From: Syngnathus acus
Lineage: Eukaryota > Chordata > Actinopteri > Syngnathiformes > Syngnathidae
Assembly: GCF_901709675.1 (NCBI RefSeq)
Contig: NC_051108.1
Location: 682,001-746,000 of the forward strand
Length of the DNA: 64,000 nucleotides
Direction of reading: 5' to 3'
Below are positions 12,200-30,010 of this stretch, in pieces (positions within the stretch are counted from its first letter, which is position 1; every line of letters starts with the position of its first letter). The position numbers and the translations under genes are program-made. The notes under the pieces were generated by a model that did not search any database, was not told the DNA's origin, and worked only from the letters and a program-made list of their open reading frames with translations.

Positions 12200-13350
12200 C
12201 AAACTGTCAAGTGTTCTCGAAAGTTGCTCGGCGTGCGCGCCGCGCGTCTCTGCTTTTATACGCTCGCGCTTTCAAGCGCTCGCTTCTTTCCCGACGCCTG
12301 ATTGGCCGCTCGCGTCGGCAGGTTGGTTGCCGTGTTGTTGAAAAAGAAGAAAAAGCAAATCATTGCGAGACGGAAGCGGCGGATGGAAATAGAGTCAGAG
12401 TTGCTCTTGTTTCTACGGTAACTGCGGACGGGGAGGTACCGGGAATAAAAGCCGAGGCAAAACAAACCTCCCCTCCCTTCTCCGGTGGCAACAGCGCAGC
12501 AATTGGTTCTCGTCTCCTGCGAGGACAGGAAGGAAGGGTAGGCGAGGATAAATCGAAAAAAAGAAAAAAAAAACCACACACACACGCGCGCGCACGCACG
12601 CACACGCACACACACACAAGGTCCCCGAGTAGCCCGGGAGAGGTTGCATCAGAAAAGCAAGAGACAAATATGCACGCTCGACTTGCATGTGCACAGAAAC
12701 ACACACAAGCAGAAGCAGCCCATCACATGCTCCACTTCACTTCACTTCTCCTCCCCTTTACTTGTTGGCCTTCATGCTCACCCTCCTCCTCCTCATCTCC
12801 TCCTCATCTCCTCAATCTCCCGCCAAAACATCCACGGAAGCAGAAGCTGCCTAGAAACCGGCAGGGGAACCTTGGGCCCCGCCGCCATTGGCTGAGCTCC
12901 CTAGCAACGGCGTAGGCTCGCGCAGCCAGTCAGGCGCGTCGCGCGAGGCACACTGACCCAATGAGACAGATTATTCCGAGGCGGCGGGCAGGCACGGTGA
13001 CCTGGTAACAGGCGCCGAGGAGGCGGGTGGGCGCTGGAGGCAGACCGGAGACCGGCGCTCCCCCATTGGTTGCCGCTACCGCCAGCCGGCTCCCATTGGC
13101 CGCAGGCCGGCCGGCCAACCGGCCGACTCCTCATTCATACATTTCCCCCCCAACCCGTGTTTGGCGAGCCCCTTTAGATCCTTTGCCGCGGCCTCTAGGA
13201 AAAGGCGGCTGCCCAAGGTCAGGGTGCAGGCGGCCGCCACGGGATTGGCTGAGGTTGCACCCTAGTAACAAGTCCGGCTCGGCGCGTCAACACGGGATTA
13301 AAGGCGGCCCGTCGACAGCTTGTTTGACAACACCGGCGGGCGGCTCCCAT
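12200..13350 (-). promoter_or_regulatory. GC-rich promoter-like block with CCAAT boxes (candidate bmf promoter)
   Basis: The block is GC-rich with many CpG. ATTGG (CCAAT on the minus strand) occurs at 12301, 12887, 13065, 13095 and 13244, and one plus-strand CCAAT lies at 12958. The excess of minus-strand CCAAT boxes suggests minus-strand transcription, and the next minus-strand gene downstream is bmf. Two modules join a CCAAT box to an RFX-like sequence (12887-12908 and 13244-13268). NF-Y binds CCAAT boxes and often works with RFX. The gene assignment is inference; a divergent plus-strand transcript is also possible. Confidence 0.45.
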
Positions 13351-13380
13351 GAGCTTGTTATGCTCGCTCGGCTTCTTAAT

Positions 13381-13430
13381 TCAGGGGGTCTTCAACTTTT
13401 TGGCCAGTGGGAGGGGCGTGAGGATATTTC
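13381..13430. repeat. Possible hAT-like repeat fragment
   Basis: The word 'caggggtcttcaactttttggcc' in near form (position 13382 on) resembles the conserved end of old hAT-type elements in vertebrates. The fragment is short, with no second end found. Confidence 0.3.
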
Positions 13431-13505
13431 GGGGATCGCTAAGTTTACTTCCAGACTTTTTCAAAGTATGAGCTGGCCCATTTGTTGTTTGGACTTAGGG
13501 ATGGC

Positions 13506-13562
13506 GGTGACCCCGCCGGTGACCCCGCCAGTGACCCCGCCAGTGACCCCGCCGGTGACCTC
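13506..13562. repeat. 12-bp minisatellite carrying five TGACC words
   Basis: TGACC begins at 13508, 13520, 13532, 13544 and 13556, an exact 12-base period. The unit is TGACCCCGCC plus a two-base linker, with one G/A variant position. It flanks the GC-rich block. Confidence 0.9.
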
Positions 13563-16500
13563 ACTTCACAAAGAGCAGCGCATTAACAAACAAATACCTT
13601 CAGAGCACTCTCCGTTTAAATGTGCCATCAAACGAAACCAACATGCACGAGAATCTCAGTATGCATTTTACAAATGGTAAGTTTGTTTAAGAACACGTTG
13701 ACGTTCCAAATTGCTCGATCCGGCAGCGTAGGGAATTAAAGTCAATACCCCGCAGGATCACGACTTCACGGCAGATACTTAATGAGTTCAGCCGGAGAAA
13801 TTCCAAGAGTTTAGCATACCGCCAAACGCTCGGTGGCCGCGGGGCGGCAAGAATATAGAGCCAGCCATTAGAAGAAAGAAAAAAAAAAAGACAGGAGGGA
13901 GGGGAGGGCTTGTGTACCACCAACAGCCCCGACGACACGCAGATTGAAAGTCAACAACGAGGCACATGCGCTAACCGCTTCACAATGAAAATGATTTCTG
14001 CCGCTTTGAAGCAAAACCAAAGCACTTGAAACAATACCGAGCTAGTTGTCTGTTTCCAAAAAAGAATGTTTGGGCTACGCAAGTCATTCTCTGTGAAATG
14101 ACCCATTCAACTTTTTGCTTTGGATCATCCGGTGTGCGTGTCATTGGACGCGGCTGAGCGAGCGCCGAGCTCGGTTTCATAGCCGCGGGGATGAAACCAG
14201 GAAATAAAACATTAAGGCATTGTCTCGAGGAAAAAAAAAGAAAAAACGGCATGCATTTGGCATGTTGGGGCGCATCACGAGGACCGGCAGTGGGAGCATC
14301 AATAATGAAAGATTTATGAATAGCCAGCAAAAATCCTTCCTTCCTTTGCTCGCTCGTTGTTAGGCAGTGACAAGCGCTGGCAGCAGCGCACGCTTCCAGT
14401 TTGATTTCACACCGTCTTTTATTGTCATGCAAATGAAGGCGCTGGCCAAGAAAGAGATTAACAGGCACTAAAAGCCCCTGAATGAGCTCAAGAAATAAAT
14501 CTGAAATGTTTTTGCTTTGCCAGTCTACTCAAGAGGCTACTTCCTGTTTTGTGTTGTGGAAGATGCTAACAAAGGTGCTAACTTGATGAATTCAGTTAAG
14601 TAGCCAACAAGCGGCCTAACCGAGCAGCTATCTTTGATTTTCAAATCAAACCATCTGCTGTCGGGCTCTCTATCGGAAGCAAAAAGAGGACATGCCTGCT
14701 TTCCTTCAAAGCGTCCTGCCGTCGAGCACCGGGAAACGTTTGAGACGGGGCCCTTTCTCTTCTTCTTGGACGGCCACCTTCTGATCCGGGGCCGCCTCTG
14801 AAGAGCAGACAAGGACGGCCGGCGGTCGCCAGTCCTCTCTGCCGTCAAAGCCACGGCGGATTCCTGGGAAGAGAAAAGCGCCGATGTCAGCAGCACGTTG
14901 GAATTGGGCGGCCATGATGCGGCTCCGTCACGTTGCCAATTTAACGCCCACCCGAAACCTTTTGGAACGTCATTTTGGGACCCTTGCGGCAGTGAATTTG
15001 TTCATTTGGGTGATCCCTTTACAGCTCGTGAAATTCTATTTTGTGCATGACTGAGCCGCAAATTCAATGTATCGTCTTTGCGTTGGCTTCCTTCCCATCT
15101 CCCAATGGGGCTTTTTTTTCTTTTCGGGGTGACCGAGTTGCTCGTGTGTCGCCACGTGGCCAGCAGATGTTGGAGCAAGAGCATACGTGCTACGTGTTAG
15201 CAGAGGTGGCTAAAGGACATCCAGAGAATTTCAGGCTTGCAACCGGTGCGCTTGGACACACGCGGCTTTGTTTCAGGCAGACGGCTTGTGGCCGGCCGGG
15301 GAGGGAGGGAGCGAGCACCTGCTTTTTTTTTTTTTTGCCTGACGCCACATTCCTGCTGCTGTGTCAAGTGGCTAACAGTGGACTCGAGCAAGGCCGGCCG
15401 TGAATCATCGTGCTGCTCATTAGCATAAGGCAGAGCAAGTCTAACGTGTGATGACTTCACGGGCGCTGCCGTCTTTATGTTCTCCGAGACGAACCATCAA
15501 ATATTTATGAAGAGGATTCCGAGAGCGTTTTTTTTCTCTCTCTCTCTCTAATTGTAAAATGTCTGCTGCACCTAGTTAGGAATCCAATTAACTGTCCAGG
15601 GGCCTCACAAGCCGTGATGGCTGATGACATCGTCTGCCGCCGCTCATCAAACGCTGTGTGAAGCGAGAGGGCGGATGTGTCGTAAAAGTTACAAGCGCGT
15701 GGCCAGAAGCAGCCGGCGCCAAGACTGCTCAGCGAGTCCTCGTGCCATTAAAGGCGCTTTGGAAATGGAAGCTGAGCGACACCAGCGCATCAGCCCCTGA
15801 ATTGACTTTACAGAGTCTTGCCGAGACCGGACGTTTGATTGCTTCACGTCTACGCTTTACAACGTCATCAATAAATGTTTTACGATGCCGACATTGACGT
15901 GATTGTTTTGGATGTTCCGCTGGGTTGCGTGAGCGCAGCAGAACTGCAGAAGCAGATTTTTTTGGGACGACGCCCCGTTAGCGCGAGGTGAGCGGTATGC
16001 TAATTTGGGCCTTTAATTGCCAGTTGCGCTACGATCGCCCGGAGCCTATTAAAGTCATCATTTGGCCGTCCCGTGCGCCCGCTTAAGCGGAACACAATTA
16101 GCCAAAGTACCGGCCGGCCGAGTGTAACCAAAGCCGCCATGACATCATCATATGTTTCGGAGCGCTCACACGGGGATGAGCTCATTTCCTGCGTGGCTGA
16201 TTTGAATTCAACTGTGTATGCCTGCCATTGTGATGCTAAATGTATGCAGCGCTTCCATCAAAAGATACTTTTTAATTCACATTTCACCATTAAAAAGTAG
16301 TTCCTCTGTGCGTTCATATTTCTTGATCAAGACGTTTTGCAAATCCAAAGTCAACTTGATGTGCGAGAATTCATATATGAGCAGTCTACATGTGTTGCTC
16401 CACCATTTGTGTCAAAAAAAAAAGTAAAATTAGGAAAAGCTTCCAAAACAGTGACATTGCTGCAAACTGGCAAACCCGCTTCAACCTTCACGCTTGGTTT

Positions 16501-19500
16501 TGCAGATCAAGGCCTGAATGAGCCCCCCCCCACTCCTCATTGTTTGCGCAGGCAGGCCCGCCCCTCCCCAAGGCGTCATGTAAACAAGGCGTGAAACGGG
16601 GTTACGTTACGCACGACACCGCCGCTTAATTAGAACGTCGCGTTCGCTAAGTGGAGTCGTTGCCATCGCGCAGAGTGGGCGGGGCAACCTCGCTGGCATG
16701 GTGAACAAATGCACTTTATTCACCAGCTCTTTTTACGCGTGAGGGCAGGTGTCCATCCCCCTGCAATGATTGCATCCATAAAACATGACAATAGATGACA
16801 TCATCATCCCTCCCTCCCTCCCTCCCTCCCTCCAACGAGGGATTACAGAGGAGGTCACATGCTTGGCACCACCTTTGACCTCCTTTGTCTGACTCTCCTG
16901 CACTTTGGTTTACAAAAAAATATATATAATCAGATATAATCAAATAAGAGCGGAAAAAAGTGAGTCAAGTGTCATATCGGTGTGAGCGGGTCACTTCCTG
17001 GTTCGTGCCATTATGATTCCGGGGGGGTGAAAGGCACCATTGATGGCATCAAAGAACATACCTCTGAATGAATGACTGATTCTATTTTTAGGGTCCAGAC
17101 TGGAGGTTAAGCCCACCACCGCCCATCCGGCCCAAAGGGGCTTTCTCCTCTTTCTGAAGAGGTTCTGCAGGTGTCCGGAAGGGGATTTTGGGCTGGCATG
17201 CTTTGAAGCCGATTCAATCACCAGTGAGAGGGTCAATATTTGTGAGGAGAGGAATGCAGACGGGACAGAAATAGACACACAAAAGTCCCGCTTTCAGGTG
17301 CCACCGCCAAAAACATGACATCAGGGTGTGCACTCGGACCTTGGCCTCACACACACACACAGCAGCAGCAACAACAACAACAAGAAGCGGTCGAGATGAA
17401 GGGCCTCACGCTCGAGGGCCCGCCGCATTCCTGACACATGATGTCACAGGCCCCTGGAGGGGAACTCCGGCGAAACCAGTCAGTCGATTTGGACTGGAAA
17501 GATCGCGCCATAGAAACGCGACGCCACGGCAACGCTACGAGGAAGTAAGAATGCAACAGATTATAGATGGAAAGGAGTACCTTGGACTCATTCCAAGCTG
17601 CGGGTCTGAAGCCGTCTGACTCAACGGCAATTTGCAAGCAACTGCTGCGGGCTGTTCATAAAAGGAACAATCATGAGGTCGGCCACTGGAAGGTCACAGG
17701 CGCTTGCTCACCTCACCTCACCTCACCTCACGTTCAACCGGCGAGAAATAAAACCAATGGAAATGCCATCAATCCCTCCACAAAAGAAACAGCACTCTAT
17801 AAAATCGTACTTTATAAAAGTAATGACGTGATTAAGTCCAATGCAAACAATCGTGCATCGTGAATTTAAAAATGGAACCAGACAGCCATATGAACCCCTT
17901 ATTTTTGGATTAAAAATAAATGAAAATGAAATGAAAATGAATGAATTAAAAATTAGAAGGATAACACCACCTTAGCACTGAATGTTTTCATTGTTTTTTT
18001 TCTTTCTGCCCAGCGACAAGTGGCTTCAGTTTTCCTCGCCTACGCTGTTGACGGCCCGCCGTTTCTTTCCACATCAAACATCTGCCACTTGACTTGGAGG
18101 CAATATGGCGCCTTCAATTATGAATGCTCGAGGCCGAGCATCCTCGGAGGGCTGTCGGCACCGAGCCGAGCCGAGCCGAGCCGAGCCGAGGGCAGAGTCG
18201 AGTCGCTTTCCCCGCTTCACCTGATGTGAGGAAGCCTCCGCTCGGCGCCATCAATTATTCACGCCACTTTCGAGGTACTCCCGCTCCATCATGCATGGCT
18301 CGCCGATGGCGTTTTGACACGCGGCAAGGTTAACAAATGCAAAAATGGTAAAAATAAAGTTAGGAAATGAAACAATAACTCAAACTCCATTTTTTCCATT
18401 TCACTGAGAGCCATAAAAAGTTGGAGGTGCGTGTAATAAATAGCTCAAGGCCTACAAAATGACTCTTGGCGCCAAACCTCCGTCGAAGTCCGCCATGTTT
18501 TTTTTATAAATGCATTTTTAAATAATCCCAGACCAAATTTGAACAAATAAATATGACAACCAGGTTGTAGAGGGCCAAATAAAACCAGCGGCGCCATCTT
18601 CGCTGCATCACATTGGATTGACTTGCGAGCAAGCGCGAGCGTTCTTCAAATCCAGGTCAAGCGAGACGACACGGAAGGAAGGAAGGAAGGAAGGAAGAGC
18701 AAGTGTGGTTGATTTAGCAGCTCTTTGAACAGCGCTGGCGCTCTTAAGCTGCCCTTAAATCCCCGACACGGATCCGTCAAACGTGAACACTTTGTTCACG
18801 AGACGCGCCCCTTAGCCCGACATTTTTCCCGCTGTTAGCTTAAAAATCGGCCGAGCCGACGTTTTGTCCAATGCTACTTAAAGAAAATATGGGTTCCGCG
18901 TCAATTTCTTTGAATGGCTTCCAATTTTTGAAGGACAAGAGTCGCAATGAATTGACTTTGTTCTGAAAAGATGGAAAACGGAAGCACATTCTGGTTCTGG
19001 GTAGCATGTAGCATCTACTGTATGTGGGCTTGAGTTGGGGACCATTCCAAACACAGCTGATCTGCCGTTTGTCATCCCTTCCACCTTTTTATTTTGCACG
19101 ACGTGCTTCCACGATAAGGCAGACGTTTCTGCTCCCAGAAAGGTCTTTTTGCCCAGATACAGCCCGAGTGCGAGTGTGTGCCGGCGGGTGGGGTATGTGT
19201 GTGTGTGTGTGGGGGGGGGGCAACTTGTTTACAGCTCTCGTTCGCACGGCGCCCTCTCGACGGCGAGAGAAAGACAGCGGCGGCGCAACTCGACGGGGCC
19301 AAAGTGCATCGGCGGATGGGATAAAAATACCACCGGTGAACGGCTTCAACGAGCCTTGCGGGCTTTCCGCTGCCATCGCCCCGCTCTGCTTCTAAGTAGG
19401 TTAAACCCAATCTCCATAATATGAGAAGATATTACAAAAAAAGGGGGGGGGTGGAGTAACCTTACGTGACGAGCTCCACAGGGTGACAAACTCATCCAGG

Positions 19501-21196
19501 GACTGGCGCCGCATCCCTGATTGGCCCCGGTGGGCCAAAGATTGCAGTGTGCATTGACATGCATTATGAAACATCTCGCTCACAGTGAGCCATGAACTGC
19601 GGCGGGAAAAGGCTGTTTTGAAACGGCGAACGAGGCGAACGGAGCGCCCACACGTTCAAGCACCCACAACCGAGCACACGACACCCACATGACACCCACG
19701 CGTGCGTGCGTGCGTGCGTTGAAAGAGGCTGGCAGCGTTGAGCACTGTTGTGAGGTGGGGGGGCTAAAAGAAAGAGAGGAGGCGGGGCAAGCGTACAAGA
19801 ATGACATCATCTTCCCTGAAATGTCACCATTAGCTGACTACAGGGGTGACATCATCGCTCCTGCAGCCCCCCCCGTTTCATCTGAGGTGGGCCGAATGCA
19901 TGTTTGCGTGCTCGTCTCCTTTCTTACCTTGACGGCACACAAAAACACATTTGGTTATTACTCCGGTAAAAAGAATTTTGGAATGATGTCTTGCATTTAC
20001 ACGCAATTAAGTGCATGCTGGTTCTCATGTCTTGTCATCCAACACGAGTGTCCACAAAAAGCCCATACATGGCCCGCGCTACTTTCACAGGCCATACATG
20101 GCCCTTTCCAATGTCAACACACACCTTATGAGAGTAAACGGTGAGTCACGCGTGTGCAAACACATTGTTGAAATGGAAAGTGCAGTTTGTCAAGTCGAAG
20201 CGTATCATTGAAGCTGTTGGCTTGGTATTAACATGACTAAGAGATTTTCCTGCTTCCTGATTTGTTGGAACATTACGCTGTTGAAATAAATGCAAGGTTT
20301 AATTGTCTTTTTTGTCACATTGACGCTGTGGCTACAATTTCAGTTTGGAATGATTCACTTTCACTTGACGCACCATGTCCATCAGCCAGCAGCTGACAGT
20401 CGTAAAAAAGCAGTCAAGCGCGGCGGCCACGTCGTCAACGCCCGTTAATATGTGTCCAAACAACCCCCAGGGGGGGGGAGGCCTCTCTATCTGTGGACTA
20501 TCTGACCTCTGACCCCTCGCCACTCCATGCCACTTGAGGCTTAGACAAATGTTTCAACAGGGATCAACCTTCATTTTAAACTTGATTTGAGGAGCCGCTA
20601 AAAGTCCTAAATGGCCACCACGGCCCGCGATGAAGCCTTGAGGACATGCAAGGTGGAACGGCAGGGGGGGTTGACCGCTGAGGGGAATGGAGGGAGGGAG
20701 GGGATGTGCAAGATGAAAGCATTCCAGGTCAACTATTTGCACTGGCAGCCTCAGGGCGGGGTCGGCGGTCATTAAGGTGGGCCGGCCGGAGCGAGCGTGG
20801 CTTTTCAAACACTTCATTCCCCCCCTAAAAATAGTCGAGATATGTCCCACCCAAAATGTCTCGTGGCAATAGTTACACAGTCAGCAAAAATGGAGTCATG
20901 CTGGGCTGGGGGTAGAAAGCTTCACACGAGTGACAATAACAAAGTGCCACTGCTTGACTTATTCAGCGTAGGGGTCCCTCTCGTGGCTGGAGAGTGAACT
21001 GCAACGCTACAGACCAGCCAATTTGCGTCAATATATTATTCCCCCTTTCAAGTGGCTTTGAGAGACTTTAAAAAAAGGTAGCAGTGGCTATGTTTGCGAG
21101 CTGCTTGCGTCAGAAAGCAGCTAGCAAAGCACAGGAGCCACCTGCTGCAGATTCCAGGCCTTCTTGGCCTGAGCGGTCTGCGGAACCGCCGTGTTC

Positions 21197-21224
21197 TGCT
21201 GCTGCTGCTGCTGCTGCTGCTGTT
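21197..21224. repeat. CTG/CAG trinucleotide tract
   Basis: About nine CTG units are followed by TTG units, in non-coding DNA. An antisense reading gives polyglutamine, but no gene context supports translation. Confidence 0.9.
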
Positions 21225-21556
21225 GTTGTTTTTGTTGTGCCCCAGACATGAACCCCTCACAGCACAGCTGTCGGCATTGCACCAGGCTCAGCCAAAAACG
21301 ACCCTCACTCCCCTGGCACGAGGCTGCCCAAGGACAATTCAACATAGGCTATGTGTGGGAAAAACATCCCAATAAACTGTTTCACTTCTCAAACTATGTA
21401 TAGATAATAAAGGGAAACGTATAGGGGTGTGCAAAATACAGATTTTGCTGCAGGCTTTAATTTGTAAATAGTTAAATGAGATTAAAAGATGACATGCAGC
21501 AAATGACATTTTTAAAGCGGACTTGTTCCAAACTACAGTGCATTTATGGCGTTGTG

Positions 21557-21570
21557 GCGCCCTCTGGTGT
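21557..21570 (-). promoter_or_regulatory. CTCF-like site
   Basis: GCGCCCTCTGGTGT is the reverse complement of a near-consensus CTCF core (ACCAGAGGGCGC). It lies between the GC-rich block and ptk2b. This is a motif match only. Confidence 0.4.
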
Positions 21571-22906
21571 TCATGGTAAATAATACACCAAAAACATTGC
21601 AATAATATAAAAACATCAAAACTAGATTATTTTTAAATCAGAATAATCAACATAAAATAAGCAACCAAAAAAAAGCAAGGTTTAATAGAGTTTTATGAGA
21701 CGGGGGGGGGATAAAAATGATGTTTTGTTGATACTTGTGCACCTTTGAGACTCATCCAAAACAAAAGCATTCATTTGGTTTTGGTTAAGCCAAGTTCGAA
21801 ATCATTTTTACACTCCGTATCACATGCCGTTGTGAAGCTGTTTGCTTTCGCCGCAATAAGGAAGTGGTCCCACCTTCCTTCCCACACACACCCACACACA
21901 CACACACGGGACGGGACGGGACGGGACGTGAGCGAAAGACTCTCTCAAGGGAATGCTTGCTCTTACTTCTGGCGGCTTTAACACACACTCGCAGGTAAGA
22001 TTCCACACTTCTTCCTTTCCGTTTGCAACAACGCGCCTGGTTTATGTAAACACGCAGGTAGAGGAACCAAAACAAGGAGGCCAACATTTCCCTGGAAACT
22101 TGACCTTTGTGGTGACTAGTGAGCGTGTTGCTCATTTGTGGAAAGTGTGGCCCGTGTACAAATGATTTACAAGTTGTAAAATGTTCTACGCTGGCTTGTC
22201 GTGCGCGAGGGAACTTTGCTCGGGAGCGCTGCAAGTCTGAGCAGGTGAGCACACGAGCCGCCACATTCCAGCGCCGCCTCACTGAGCTTCGAATCGACTC
22301 GCAACTTTTTAATAGCGGCTAAATCTTCCAAAGGGGCAGCGGCCTGGCAGGTAGTCGACAAATCATTGTCAGTAGGTTCTGATCCAAATAAGAATAACGA
22401 ACTCAAGAAAGAGCCCGTTGCTTTCCGGGTATTTGCACCGGCCGTGGAATTTCTTTGTCATTCATCCCAATCTGACACTGACGGCCACTCCTGGAAGGAA
22501 CCTGGAAAGGTCTCCAAACGTTCAACGGGAGCATCAATCGATTTGGGTCTGCAACATCAACTGCGGTCAATCCATCCGTCCGGCCCGAGCGATGGTGCAA
22601 CACACTGCGCCCTCTCATTCCCTCGTCATGACACGCAAACACACATGAGAACACGCACAAACACACACACACCCGCGGCCCAGCTCGGGAATGCGTGGCC
22701 TCGGGCTAACCAAACACAAGGCTGCGTGCGCTCCGGGCCGGAGAGCAAAGCAAACGCACAACGCCAAGCCTCCTTTCCCAGGCAGACAGCCGAAATACAT
22801 TGCTCGTCTTAGCTCATCGTTACGGCACTAATAGTTGTTTTCCACAGAACCTGTCAGAATTTCTATATCCGCTTTAGCGTGCTATGAGGCCCGCCCGACC
22901 GTGACC

Positions 22907-29548
<6,642 letters not shown>

Positions 29549-29793
29549 CTCACCGCCGCAACCTTTAAATTATCTCCTCGCTCATCTGTACATATGTCCC
29601 TCCCATACGCTGTACATCCTCGCGTGCGTGTGCTCGTGTGTGTGTGTGTGTTGTCGTTCAACAAAATGGGGCCTCTCCTCACCAAATACATTTTAGGATT
29701 TTTAATAACGAGAGCCTCGTCAACAGTTTGATTTGAGATATAATGTGTAACATACTTTGACGCCACCTAGGACACAACGGTAGCGGTATAGAT

Positions 29794-29799
29794 AATAAA
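29794..29799 (+). terminator. Poly(A) signal of ptk2b
   Basis: AATAAA lies 246 bases after the ptk2b stop, and is followed within 10 bases by an A-rich stretch. No better signal lies between it and the stop codon. Confidence 0.7.
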
Positions 29800-30010
29800 G
29801 TAGTCCAAGAAAAAAAAAAAAGTCGTGTCCCGACTAACTCTCACCTCTCGCTGTGACCCCAATAATAAATATATGAAACGTACTTGGAATGAACCAATTT
29901 GACATTTGTTATACCCGCCATAGGAACGAAACATTCACCATAGCATCCAATATTGTACACGTGTAATGTTCATGCTAGCGATGGTTGGGGAGTGGAAAAG
30001 AAGTCAAACT

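Larger units (their letters stand above)
7026..12200. other. Non-coding stretch, presumed 5' intron or flank of bmf
   Basis: No protein-coding exon is recognised. The stretch holds a (TG)n-G28 tract (9226-9283), a C26 run (10271-10296), AAC/AAG triplet tracts (7710-7738) and an AC tract (11512-11533). Around 10920-11110 there is a cluster of TAATTA-type homeodomain cores. If the GC-rich block at 12.2-13.35 kb is the bmf promoter, all of this would be bmf intron 1. Confidence 0.45.
13680..22840. other. Intergenic stretch, no gene recognised
   Basis: No exon can be assigned to a known protein. Contents include (CCCT)n at 16808-16833, GCCGA repeats at 18163-18187, (GGAA)n at 18676-18696, a TG-to-G10 tract at 19195-19220, a CTG tract at 21197-21224, GGGAC repeats at 21907-21927 and a strong CTCF-like site at 21557-21570. 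The right end probably contains the ptk2b promoter and 5' UTR exons, which I could not place. A possible minus-strand exon at 14706-14865 is described under findings. Confidence 0.5.

Noticed and set aside
12211-12915. 234-codon open frame in the GC-rich block
   Set aside because: It is composed of AC/CGCA microsatellite (THTHTH) and TCC/CTC tracts (SSSSS), with no domain or splice support. The block is better read as a promoter region.
22835-22906. N-terminal extension of ptk2b from a TTG at 22835
   Set aside because: The region spans a splice acceptor (TTCCACAG at 22840-22847) and is probably 5' UTR; the first ATG in the exon frame is 22907.
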